DNA from: Oceanobacillus alkalisoli
Lineage (GTDB): Bacteria > Bacillota > Bacilli > Bacillales > Amphibacillaceae
Reading direction: 5' to 3'
DNA length: 64,000 bases
Assembly (NCBI RefSeq): GCF_021556485.1
Contig: NZ_JAKGBW010000005.1
Coordinates: 173,086 to 237,085, forward strand
Under the pieces are notes generated by a model. It ran no database searches. It saw only the letters and a program-made list of their open reading frames with translations, and had not been told where the DNA came from. Of this stretch, positions 26,986-35,097 are shown piece by piece (the first letter of the stretch is position 1; each line of letters opens with the position of its first letter). A program made the position numbers and the translations under genes.

Positions 26986-27792
26986 ATGAAAAACACTCAA
27001 AGTGAAGATTTAATTATAACAATTAACGCAGGGATAATGCATCTTACACTAAATCGACCGGAAAGTTTAAATGCCTTTAGCCCAGAAATGATGGAGGCCT
27101 TAATAAATGCTTTTAAGCTTGCTAAAAACGACAAAACAATACGAGTTGTTGTCCTATCAGGTTCAGGACGATCATTTAGCTCTGGTGGAGATGTAAAGAC
27201 TATGGGAAAGAAAGCGCCGTTAGAAGCCTATGATCATATTGGAACATTGAATGAATTAATTCTATTGATGAGGGACTTAGAAAAGCCAATTATTGCGGCA
27301 GTACATGGCTTTGCAGCTGGAGCTGGGTTTAATTTAGCATTGGCAAGTGATCTTATACTAGCTGCAGATAACAGTAAATTTGCTTTAAGTTTTTCAAGAG
27401 TTGGCTTAATATCTGATGGTGGTGGATTATATTTCTTGCCAAGATTATTAGGTCCCTATCTTGCTAAAGAACTATTATTCAGTGCAGAACCGATTACTGC
27501 TGAGAAAGCACATGCATTGGGTATTGTTAATCACATTTATCCACTAGATGACTTTCAAATTAAGGTGAATGAATTTGCTGGCAAGTTAGCTTTAGGTCCT
27601 ACTATTGCATATGGCTTTATAAAAAAGATTACTAATCAATCTTATAATTCTACACTAGATGAAATACTTGAACTAGAACGTATTGCCCAAGCATCTCTTA
27701 TTACTACGGAAGATCATGAAGAAGGTGTTCAAGCATTCAAGGAAAAACGCCAACCTAACTTTGGTAAAACAATAGAGAAAGCACAAACTTGA
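26986..27792 (+). CDS. enoyl-CoA hydratase/isomerase (crotonase fold)
   Basis: Crotonase-family protein of 268 residues. It has MHLTLNRPESLNAFSPEM, the two oxyanion-hole segments (SGSGRSFSSGGDVK and AAVHGFAAGAGFNLALASD) and VGLISDGGGLYFLPRL, a pattern close to PaaG-like isomerases. The ATG at 26986 is 10 nt after GGAG; an ATG nine bases upstream nearly touches the ribosome site. As the operon already has a MaoC hydratase, this enzyme may instead shift a double bond. It is the last gene of the cluster. Confidence 0.9.
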   Translation: MKNTQSEDLIITINAGIMHLTLNRPESLNAFSPEMMEALINAFKLAKNDKTIRVVVLSGSGRSFSSGGDVKTMGKKAPLEAYDHIGTLNELILLMRDLEKPIIAAVHGFAAGAGFNLALASDLILAADNSKFALSFSRVGLISDGGGLYFLPRLLGPYLAKELLFSAEPITAEKAHALGIVNHIYPLDDFQIKVNEFAGKLALGPTIAYGFIKKITNQSYNSTLDEILELERIAQASLITTEDHEEGVQAFKEKRQPNFGKTIEKAQT

Positions 27793-27981
27793 ATCGTTAA
27801 GAAAAAAGTCTTTGCCCCCCTTTTAGAGAGGATTATGCTAGTAACGCCATAATGAGCGAAAATGTTAATCATGCATTAATTTATCTTCTCGGCTGTTTCG
27901 TGCAGATCAGTAAATAACTTTGGGAGAAATTAAAAATAGAGTAAAAAAGGATAAGAAACACAAAAACTTTAGTGAACAAAT

Positions 27982-28035
27982 GAAACAGCCGAGAATTCAT
28001 TATTCATATGGGTTCAAGGCTGTTTCTTATTTTAT
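27982..28035 (+). terminator. terminator after the beta-oxidation cluster, with an alternative upstream arm
   Basis: GAAACAGCC (27982-27990) and GGCTGTTTC (28018-28026) form a 9-bp stem followed by TTATTTTATT. An upstream segment (27886-27899) is complementary to 27982-27995 over 14 perfect pairs and could compete for the left arm. The rest of 27793-28145 is AT-rich and shows no gene. Confidence 0.6.
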
Positions 28036-28145
28036 TAACTGAAGAACTCAGGGTATTTTATTAGATTAATGAATTTAGCCGCTTGTAAAGGGGAATTTCA
28101 AAGTAAATCATTTCGGCTTTATTTGATAAAGTTGAGATATACCTA

Positions 28146-28550
28146 TCACCGCTCCGCCAAAATGTCTTGAATAATTTCCACGTGCACAACAGCCCATGCT
28201 TTTTCTTTAAAGTGTAAGATTAAACTAATACTAAGCAGGACTAAATAAAGAAAAGCGAAAATCATCCAATTCGAGCTTCCATCGTGAAAAAGAAAGTTTT
28301 CAAGCGGGTTAGCAAAGAGAAAAAGGAGCCAGGGAATAGCAGTTGCTAAGATTGGAATGATCCCTGTGCCGTTCTTTTCTTTCGCGATTTGATAATAAAT
28401 TAATTGTAATGTTTCCTTGTCCAGTGTTTCGTAAAACACTTTGATTGCATGCGTTTCTTGTAAATATCGACTCTTTTTTATCTCTGCGGTTGGCATCTCT
28501 TTTAAACGAAGATAGAGTTTATGTGCGTCTCCACGGCTAGAAAATTTCAG
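28146..28550 (-). CDS. small membrane protein of unknown function
   Basis: No family recognised. From the ATG at 28496 the protein has 116 residues, with a charged N-terminal half (VFYETLDKETLQLIYYQIAKEKN) and two membrane segments (GIIPILATAIPWLLFLFA and MIFAFLYLVLLSISLIL). That ATG has no ribosome site. The frame stays open upstream as LKFSSRGDAHKLYLRLKE, whose first codon is a CTG at 28550 placed 7 nt after AGGAGGAGG, so a rare CTG start is proposed. If this is wrong, the gene is 28146-28496. It is convergent with the beta-oxidation operon. Confidence 0.6.
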   Translation of the reverse strand: MKFSSRGDAHKLYLRLKEMPTAEIKKSRYLQETHAIKVFYETLDKETLQLIYYQIAKEKNGTGIIPILATAIPWLLFLFANPLENFLFHDGSSNWMIFAFLYLVLLSISLILHFKEKAWAVVHVEIIQDILAER

Positions 28551-28640
28551 AGAACATCCTCCTCCTACTTTAGAGTGTATGCTATTATCTTTTCACAAAA
28601 AGAGGCGGAATCATACATAGAAATCGAGTTCCTTATGGAA

Positions 28641-28683
28641 AAAGCCTGCATAATAGGGAGGTTAACCCTATCACGCAGGCTTT
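28641..28683 (-). terminator. terminator of the BASS transporter gene
   Basis: AAAGCCTGC and GCAGGCTTT form the outer stem with an inner ATAGGG/CCCTAT pairing. On the minus strand a CTTTTTCC tail follows. It lies just after the transporter stop. Confidence 0.75.
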
Positions 28684-28699
28684 AAAATGGTAAAAGATA

Positions 28700-29653
28700 T
28701 TAGGCAATCTCTTTATCGTCCGAATCATCTTGACTTCTTTTTGCCCACCAGTTTGCAAGAAGTGGTCCTGAAATATTATGCCAGACACTAAAGATGGCAC
28801 CAGGTACGGCAGCAATTGGCGAAAAGTGCGCGAGACCAAGAGATGCGGCAAGTCCGGAGTTTTGCATCCCGACTTCGATGGAAATCGCTTTTTGATCTTT
28901 AAAATCAAGCTTAAGTGCTTTAGCAGCAATATACCCAAGTAAATATCCGATACAATTATGTAAGACAACAACTGCAAAAATCAACAGCCCAGAAGTTACA
29001 ATCGATTCCTTGTTGACTGCTACAACAGCTGCAGCAACTGCAACAATTCCGACTACGGATATGAGTGGCAAGACATCCATGCTCTTATTGACTTGCTTGC
29101 TGAATAGCATGCGGATAACGACACCTAAAATAATAGGCAATAATACAACTTGAACAATTGATATGAACATACCCATAAAGGAAACCGATAACCACTGGCT
29201 TGCGAGTAGATAGGTGAGTGTAGGCGTCATAATCGGTGCAAGCAAGGTGGAAACTGCTGTTATTGTTACAGATAATGCAGTATTTCCCTTTGCCATAAAT
29301 GTCATAACGTTGGAAGATGTACCTCCAGGACAACAACCTACCAAAATTACCCCAGCTGCAATTTCAGGTGGTAAGTTAAAGGCATATGCAAGTGCAAAAG
29401 CCGTAAGTGGCATGATCGTATATTGGAAAACAACACCAATCAGCACGCTTTTTGGAGCAAGAAATACACCTTTAAAATCATCGACGGTTAAGGTCAGCCC
29501 CATCCCGAACATAATAATACCTAATAATAGCGATACATGTGGTGCAATCCACGCAAAACCTTGCGGGATAAAGAAACTAAGCACTGCAAAAATAATAACC
29601 CATAAAGCAAATGTGCTCGTCGCAAATCTGCTTACTTTGCCTAATGTTTGCAA
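28700..29653 (-). CDS. bile acid:sodium symporter (BASS) family transporter
   Basis: Sodium-coupled organic anion transporter of 317 residues with about nine to ten hydrophobic segments. Marks of the family are LLGIIMFGMGLTLTVDDF, GVILVGCCPGGTSSNVMTF (the crossover and sodium-binding motif) and EVGMQNSGLAASLG. The start is TTG, 9 nt after AAAGGTAGG. In bacteria these proteins move various organic acids, among them pantoate and keto acids, as well as bile acids, so the substrate is open. It stands as a single gene with its own terminator. Confidence 0.9.
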   Translation of the reverse strand: MQTLGKVSRFATSTFALWVIIFAVLSFFIPQGFAWIAPHVSLLLGIIMFGMGLTLTVDDFKGVFLAPKSVLIGVVFQYTIMPLTAFALAYAFNLPPEIAAGVILVGCCPGGTSSNVMTFMAKGNTALSVTITAVSTLLAPIMTPTLTYLLASQWLSVSFMGMFISIVQVVLLPIILGVVIRMLFSKQVNKSMDVLPLISVVGIVAVAAAVVAVNKESIVTSGLLIFAVVVLHNCIGYLLGYIAAKALKLDFKDQKAISIEVGMQNSGLAASLGLAHFSPIAAVPGAIFSVWHNISGPLLANWWAKRSQDDSDDKEIA

Positions 29654-29745
29654 AACTAATTACCTACCTTTCCATAAAAACTATAAATATTGCGAAATTT
29701 ATAGTATGTATAATTAAAAATAATAGCATAAATAAGCTGTTTAAT

Positions 29746-30051
29746 CTAGGCTTCTACTCTGTATTTCTTTAAATCAACTCTTCCCTTATCGTCAACTTCA
29801 ACACCTTCTGCTTCTAAAGACAAGCGCTGTTCATTGAACTTTTCTTCTTCTTTCATCGCAATCTGACCTTTCGCATTAATAACCCGATGCCATGGCAGGT
29901 GATATTTTTTGCTCATCGTATGCAAGATACGGGCAACTTGCCGAGCCGCTCGTGGATTCCCTGCGAGTTTTGCAATTTGACCATATGTCATCACTTTTCC
30001 CTCAGGGATATCTTTAATAATTTGAATGACTTTTTCTGTAAAGGGTAGCAT
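29746..30051 (-). CDS. alkyltransferase-like protein (ATL, MGMT family)
   Basis: The 101-residue protein is the DNA-binding part of the O6-methylguanine methyltransferase family (GKVMTYGQIAKLAGNPRAARQVAR). The active-site PCHR is replaced by PWHRVI, so it cannot accept alkyl groups and should be an ATL that binds O6-alkylguanine and hands lesions to nucleotide excision repair. GAGAGGAG lies 6 nt before the ATG. It is a single gene next to a repeat element. Confidence 0.9.
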   Translation of the reverse strand: MLPFTEKVIQIIKDIPEGKVMTYGQIAKLAGNPRAARQVARILHTMSKKYHLPWHRVINAKGQIAMKEEEKFNEQRLSLEAEGVEVDDKGRVDLKKYRVEA

Positions 30052-30098
30052 TAAAATCTCCTCTCTTACTGAAAATCAACTGATAATTGCTTTCATTC

Positions 30099-30266
30099 AG
30101 CGTAAGTGTCCATCCCGCAGGAAGCGGTTTTCTTCCGAGGCAGACTAAGTTCGCCACGTCCTGTGCGCCTGAGCTAAGGCCGTGCCTAAGGATGCGCATC
30201 GGTCCGCCGGGCAACTGAACGATGGTTAGTGCGCCCGAATAACTGAAAGCTCCTAACACTTACGCT
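30099..30266. repeat. 168-bp MITE-like element with 11-bp terminal inverted repeats
   Basis: AGCGTAAGTGT at 30099-30109 and its exact complement ACACTTACGCT at 30256-30266 bound a segment that is clearly more GC-rich than its surroundings and able to fold back on itself. The minus-strand frame inside it has no ribosome site. No second copy was seen in the window. Confidence 0.5.
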
Positions 30267-30289
30267 CAATAAAAGGATACAGTAAATGA

Positions 30290-31159
30290 TTATATTGCTT
30301 TTACATCTAACCCTCTAATAAAACGAATAAAGGCATGGACAATGTTCAATTGTAAGGAGTCTTCATGATAATACATCCACGTTTTTCTTATCATTGGTTC
30401 TCCTGATGGTTTATAGAGCGGTTTTACAAATAGCTCCGGATAGGGACGGACAACTAAATTTGCAAGAATGGAATATCCGAGTCCATTTACAATCATCTCT
30501 TTGCATGTTTCTACTTGATTGACTTGGATTGTTGTATGTGGACGCTCGGAATAATGATGGTACCACCATTCATCCACCATACTCTTCATATTTTCGTCCG
30601 TATGATAATCAATCCGCGGCATATTGGGAAGATCCATCCAGGTGAAATCCCACGGTGAGGCAACGCAAATTTCTTCATCATATAAAAGTTCCCTTTTTCC
30701 TTTCCATGGAAAATCTCCTTTAATAAAGCTTAAATGCACTTCATTGTTTAAAACGAGGCGGTGCATGGCACTGCTCCATCCTGTAACCATTTGGAATTCT
30801 ACGTGAGGGTATTCCTGTTTAAATAATCGTAATAACTTCGGCATTTTATTAAGTGCAAAGAAATTGGATACGCCAACTCGTAATGTACCTGTGACCTGAT
30901 TTTTCATGTTATTTATTTTTTCTTCCATTTTGCGTTGTTCGCGAAGCATATTTTGTGCATGTTGTGCCAATTGTTCACCTTCTGGGGTGAAGGTAACTCC
31001 TCTTCGTTTTCGTATCATGAGTTGCACATCATAATGTTCTTCTAATCTCTGGATACGCGAGGTTAGAGTGGGCTGAGAGACAAATAATTGTTCTGCAGCT
31101 TTCGTAATGTTCTCGGTAGAATAGAGAGCGGCTAACATTTCCCAGTCCTGATAATTCAT
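30290..31159 (-). CDS. LysR-family transcriptional regulator
   Basis: Regulator of 289 residues with an N-terminal winged helix (MLAALYSTENITKAAEQLFVSQPTLTSRIQRLEEHYDVQLMIRKRRG) and a substrate-binding domain. The ATG of MNYQDWEM is chosen because AGGAGG lies 9 nt before it; the longer frame has no such site. It is divergent from mmgD, so it probably controls the methylcitrate operon, perhaps sensing a C3 or tricarboxylic acid as B. subtilis CcpC senses citrate. An ATAG-N7-CTAT dyad lies between the two genes. Confidence 0.9.
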   Translation of the reverse strand: MNYQDWEMLAALYSTENITKAAEQLFVSQPTLTSRIQRLEEHYDVQLMIRKRRGVTFTPEGEQLAQHAQNMLREQRKMEEKINNMKNQVTGTLRVGVSNFFALNKMPKLLRLFKQEYPHVEFQMVTGWSSAMHRLVLNNEVHLSFIKGDFPWKGKRELLYDEEICVASPWDFTWMDLPNMPRIDYHTDENMKSMVDEWWYHHYSERPHTTIQVNQVETCKEMIVNGLGYSILANLVVRPYPELFVKPLYKPSGEPMIRKTWMYYHEDSLQLNIVHAFIRFIRGLDVKAI

Positions 31160-31182
31160 GAAGTACGTCCTCCTCTTATGAT

Positions 31183-31197
31183 ATAGGAAAAGTCTAT
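31183..31197. promoter_or_regulatory. LysR-type dyad (T-N11-A) between regulator and mmgD
   Basis: ATAGGAAAAGTCTAT has inverted ATAG/CTAT arms 7 nt apart and contains the LysR T-N11-A pattern. It is similar in layout to CcpC boxes (ATAA-N7-TTAT). A -10-like TATAAT for mmgD lies at 31244-31249. Confidence 0.5.
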
Positions 31198-31340
31198 GGC
31201 TAATTATTAATATTATATATTTTTCCAATTTTACAATCAATATTATAATAATGACAGATGCGAAAACCTCATTAGGTCACTTACTTGCTAACGCTTTCGG
31301 AGATTTGAGGAAAATAAAAGATGAGGGATGGATGGTATTC

Positions 31341-32450
31341 ATGGAAACAAAAGAAAAGTTTGTTCCAGGGTTAGAAGGAGTTATTGCGGCGGAGACATCA
31401 ATTTCATTTTTGGATGTAGATGAGGAGAAAATCATCATTCAAGGCCATGATCTGATTGAGCTATCGAAAAGTAAGGAATATGCGGAAATTGTACATTTAT
31501 TATTAGAAGGTACCTTACCAACACCTGCGGAAAAAATCTCCATAGAAGAAACACTGAAACAGCATTATGATGTCCCGGAAGTTGTAATCGACGTGCTTCG
31601 CTTATTATCGAAGCAGACACATTCAATGGATGGAATGCGTACTGGATTATCCGTTCTGGCTGGTTTCGATGAAGATATAGAAGACCGGACGCTTGCGGCG
31701 AATAAAAAACGGGCCTATCAATTATTAGGGCAGCTACCGACAATTACGGTCAATAGTCACCGGATTATCCACGGGGAAGAGCCAGTTTATCCGCAAGCCG
31801 ATTTATCCTACAGTGCAAACTTTTTATACATGATTACCGGAAAGAAACCAAGTGATTTAGAAATTGAGATTTTTGATCGTTTGCTTCTTTTATACAGCGA
31901 GCACGAAATGCCGAATTCCACTTTTACTGCGAGAGTAATCGCCTCTACAAACTCGGATATTTACGGGGCATTAACCGGAGCAATTGCCTCTTTGAAAGGT
32001 AATTTGCATGGCGGGGCGAATGAAGCGGTCATGTATATGCTGAATGAAGTGCAAACGGTAAAAGAATTTGAGGAATTACTTCTAAATAAGCTGCAGCAAA
32101 AAGAAAAAGTGATGGGGTTTGGCCACAGGGTCTATATGAAGAAAATGGATCCGAGAGCCTTAATTACGAAAGAAGCTTTACGAAAGCTCTGCATGCGAGA
32201 TGGCGATTATTCACTGCTAGAGATGTGTGAAGCGGGCGAAAGAATAATGGAAAAAGAAAAAGGGCTATACCCGAATTTAGATTATTACGCAGCACCCGTG
32301 TACTGGAAATTAGGGATCCCGATTCCACTATATACACCGATTTTCTTCAGCGCACGGACTGCTGGGTTAGCAGCTCACGTCATGGAACAGCATAGTAATA
32401 ACCGACTGTATAGACCACGTGTGAATTATATTGGTGCACGTTATGTTTAG
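31341..32450 (+). CDS. mmgD: 2-methylcitrate synthase/citrate synthase (MmgD)
   Basis: Condenses propionyl-CoA (or acetyl-CoA) with oxaloacetate. The protein of 369 residues runs VPGLEGVIAAETSISFLD, then SMDGMRTGLSVLAGFDEDIEDR, the catalytic-region motifs NLHGGANEAVMYML, MGFGHRVYMKKMDPRA and YPNLDYYAAPVYWKLGIP, closely matching B. subtilis MmgD. The start METKEKF is set at 31341: an ATG at 31251 overlaps the likely -10 box. An ATG at 31332 is a second option, as the ribosome site is weak. It is the first gene of the methylcitrate operon and disposes of propionyl-CoA from odd-chain or branched substrates of the upstream clusters. Confidence 0.93.
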   Translation: METKEKFVPGLEGVIAAETSISFLDVDEEKIIIQGHDLIELSKSKEYAEIVHLLLEGTLPTPAEKISIEETLKQHYDVPEVVIDVLRLLSKQTHSMDGMRTGLSVLAGFDEDIEDRTLAANKKRAYQLLGQLPTITVNSHRIIHGEEPVYPQADLSYSANFLYMITGKKPSDLEIEIFDRLLLLYSEHEMPNSTFTARVIASTNSDIYGALTGAIASLKGNLHGGANEAVMYMLNEVQTVKEFEELLLNKLQQKEKVMGFGHRVYMKKMDPRALITKEALRKLCMRDGDYSLLEMCEAGERIMEKEKGLYPNLDYYAAPVYWKLGIPIPLYTPIFFSARTAGLAAHVMEQHSNNRLYRPRVNYIGARYV

Positions 32451-32486
32451 TCATACAAGTATAGAAAATGGAAATGGAGAGGACAA

Positions 32487-33929
32487 ATGATGTTACAAAC
32501 AGATGATTATCAAAAAACAGATATGTTAATAGAAGAAATCACGGATTATGTATTAAATAAGGATATTACGAGTGAAGAAGCTTTTCAAACAGCACAATAT
32601 GTATTGCTTGATACCCTCGGCTGCGGCATTTTAGCGCTTGATTATCCAGAATGTACAAAACTGCTCGGACCAGTCGTGCCTGGGACCATTGTTCCTCACG
32701 GGGCGCGGGTCCCCGGGACTTCCCATGTACTCGATCCCGTTCAAGCTGCATTCAATATCGGTACGATGATTCGCTGGCTCGACTATAACGATACGTGGCT
32801 TGCAGCGGAATGGGGACACCCATCGGATAACTTAGGCGGAATTCTTGCAGTTGCCGATCACCTTAGCCAAGTAAGGATCCAGAAGGGTCAAGAACCGCTT
32901 AAAGTTGAAGAAGTACTGGAAATGATGATCAAGGCACATGAAATCCAAGGGGTGCTTGCACTCCAGAATAGTTTGAACCGGGTAGGACTTGATCATGTCT
33001 TTTTTGTAAAGATAGCGTCAACAGCAGTTGTCACGAAAATGCTTGGTGGAAATCGTGAAGAAATAACGAATGCACTAACGAATGCTTGGATTGATAATGC
33101 CAGTCTACGGACGTATCGTCATGCCCCGAATACTGGATCACGTAAATCCTGGGCTGCTGGTGACGCAACGAGTAGAGCAGTACGGCTAGCGTTGATGGCC
33201 ATGCAAGGTGAAATGGGTTATCCAACTGCACTTAGTGCTCCGGGTTGGGGATTCCAAGATGTTTTATTTAATAAGAAGGAACTATTGCTTAGTCAGCCGC
33301 TGGATAGTTATGTAATGGAAAATGTGTTGTTCAAAGTTTCCTTCCCAGCTGAATTTCATGCACAAACAGCGGCAGAAGCAGGCGTACAGTTACATCCAGA
33401 AGTCGCTAGTCGCTTAGAGGAAATAGACAAAATTACGATTACAACTCATGAATCTGCTATTCGCATTATTGATAAAAAAGGACCTTTGAATAATCCGGCA
33501 GACCGGGATCACTGTTTACAATATATAACGGCTATCGCCCTGCTTGAAGGAGATGTACGTGCAGAACATTATGAGGCTGATTTTGCCGCAAATCCGATGA
33601 TTAATATCCTGCGTGATAAGATGATCGTCGTAGAAAATAAGGAATATACAAAGGACTATCTAGATCCTGCTAAACGTTCAATCGCGAATGCTGTTCAAGT
33701 TCATTTTAAAGACGGGTCATCGACAGAAGAAGTGGAGCGCGAGTATCCATTAGGGCACCGCTTCAGACGTGAGGAAGCCATTCCGAAAATAATGGAGAAG
33801 TATACGGAAAACTTAGCAACCCATTATACAGATAAACAACGCAAGAAGATTGAAGCGATAAGTTATGATTATGAAAAGTTAGCAAATATGAATGTGGATG
33901 AATTTGTCGAGCTATTTCTTATAAATTAA
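32487..33929 (+). CDS. mmgE: 2-methylcitrate dehydratase (MmgE/PrpD family)
   Basis: Dehydrates 2-methylcitrate to 2-methyl-cis-aconitate. The 480-residue protein has the family features [61 protein letters not shown] and [19 protein letters not shown]. Two adjacent ATGs follow GGAGAGG; the first is listed. It lies 36 bp after mmgD. No aconitase gene is nearby, so rehydration must rely on the housekeeping enzyme. Confidence 0.95.
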   Translation: MMLQTDDYQKTDMLIEEITDYVLNKDITSEEAFQTAQYVLLDTLGCGILALDYPECTKLLGPVVPGTIVPHGARVPGTSHVLDPVQAAFNIGTMIRWLDYNDTWLAAEWGHPSDNLGGILAVADHLSQVRIQKGQEPLKVEEVLEMMIKAHEIQGVLALQNSLNRVGLDHVFFVKIASTAVVTKMLGGNREEITNALTNAWIDNASLRTYRHAPNTGSRKSWAAGDATSRAVRLALMAMQGEMGYPTALSAPGWGFQDVLFNKKELLLSQPLDSYVMENVLFKVSFPAEFHAQTAAEAGVQLHPEVASRLEEIDKITITTHESAIRIIDKKGPLNNPADRDHCLQYITAIALLEGDVRAEHYEADFAANPMINILRDKMIVVENKEYTKDYLDPAKRSIANAVQVHFKDGSSTEEVEREYPLGHRFRREEAIPKIMEKYTENLATHYTDKQRKKIEAISYDYEKLANMNVDEFVELFLIN

Positions 33930-33961
33930 TACGTGCTAGTGATGAGAAGGAGGCCATAGAT

Positions 33962-34864
33962 ATGGCGTGGATTGTGGATCAACAGTCAACACAGAAAGAA
34001 TTAGCTGAAAAATTAAAAGAAGAAATGGAAGCGGAGGATATTTTACAAATACCGGGGGCACATGATGCGATGGCTGCCTTAGTTGCAAGGGACGCAGGTT
34101 TCTCCGTTTTATATTTATCTGGCGGAGCTTATACGGCGAGCAGAGGACTGCCGGATCTTGGTATCGTTACATCAACAGAGATAGCAGAACGGGCAAGGGA
34201 TCTTGTCAGAGCAACGAATTTACCAGTACTCGTTGATATTGATACAGGGTTTGGCGGTGTATTAAACGTGGCACGCACAGCGCGGGAAATGGTGGAAGCA
34301 AATGTAGCTGCCGTTCAGATTGAAGACCAGCAGCTTCCCAAGAAATGTGGACATTTAAATGGAAAACAGCTCGTTCCGACAGAGGAAATGGTACAAAAGA
34401 TTAAAGCAATTAAAGAAGTTGCTCCTTCCTTAGTTGTCGTCGCCAGAACGGATGCACGGGCGGTAGAAGGACTAGATGCAGCAGTCCGGCGCGCAGCAAG
34501 TTATGTTGAAGCTGGTGCCGATGCAATCTTCCCTGAAGCTTTACAAACGGATGAAGAATTCCGTCTGTTTGCTGAAAAAGTGGATGCCCCGCTGCTTGCG
34601 AATATGACGGAGTTTGGGAAGACACCATTTATTACTGCAGAAGAATTTCAGAATATGGGCTTCCGTATGGTCATTTATCCGGTAACTTCTTTGAGAGTAG
34701 CAGCAAAGGCATATGAACGGATCTTTACCCTGATCAAAGAGCAAGGCTCGCAAGCAGATGGTGTATTTAATATGCAGACGAGAAAAGAACTATACGAAAC
34801 GATTTCTTATGATGATTTTGAAGAATTAGATCAGACGATTGCAAAAACAGTATTAGAAGACTAG
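33962..34864 (+). CDS. prpB: 2-methylisocitrate lyase (PrpB/YqiQ)
   Basis: Cleaves 2-methylisocitrate to pyruvate and succinate. The 300-residue protein of the isocitrate lyase/PEP mutase superfamily shows YLSGGAYTASRGLPDLG, the metal-binding DIDTGFGG, the catalytic loop with Cys in PKKCGHLNG, and VARTDARAVEG. AGGAGG lies 8 nt before the ATG. It is the last gene of the three-gene operon and is followed by a strong terminator. Confidence 0.95.
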   Translation: MAWIVDQQSTQKELAEKLKEEMEAEDILQIPGAHDAMAALVARDAGFSVLYLSGGAYTASRGLPDLGIVTSTEIAERARDLVRATNLPVLVDIDTGFGGVLNVARTAREMVEANVAAVQIEDQQLPKKCGHLNGKQLVPTEEMVQKIKAIKEVAPSLVVVARTDARAVEGLDAAVRRAASYVEAGADAIFPEALQTDEEFRLFAEKVDAPLLANMTEFGKTPFITAEEFQNMGFRMVIYPVTSLRVAAKAYERIFTLIKEQGSQADGVFNMQTRKELYETISYDDFEELDQTIAKTVLED

Positions 34865-34870
34865 TCTATT

Positions 34871-34919
34871 GAAAAAGATAGGTGCCAAAGAGGAATTTGC
34901 CTCCGCACCTATCTTTTTC
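34871..34919 (+). terminator. terminator of the methylcitrate operon
   Basis: GAAAAAGATAGGTGC and its exact complement GCACCTATCTTTTTC form a 15-bp stem; the 3' arm supplies the T-run. It is positioned 6 nt after the prpB stop. Confidence 0.9.
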
Positions 34920-34991
34920 AAATTAGTTAAAAATGCAGGGGACCGTGAGTAACCTCACAAAACTGTCAAATAGTCGTACTCTTTTCGACAC

Positions 34992-35039
34992 AATCTATAT
35001 ATAGTGATGGAGGTCACTTGGTGGTACAATATATTGTGT
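34992..35039 (+). promoter_or_regulatory. tandem NrdR boxes before nrdD
   Basis: Two 16-bp sites fit the NrdR pattern acaCwAtATaTwGtgt: AATCTATATATAGTGA at 34992-35007 (13 of 16) and GTACAATATATTGTGT at 35024-35039 (14 of 16). Their centres are 32 bp apart, three helical turns, as expected for NrdR. They imply repression when dATP is sufficient. Confidence 0.8.
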
Positions 35040-35097
35040 TAAGGTGAAGGTGGTTCATCAAGTTATGGATTAAAATGTCTAAAGGAGAGGGATTAAT

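Noticed and set aside
30014-30259. 81-codon minus-strand frame over the alkyltransferase-like start
   Set aside because: It lies almost wholly inside the inverted-repeat element and lacks a ribosome site; open only because the element is GC-rich.
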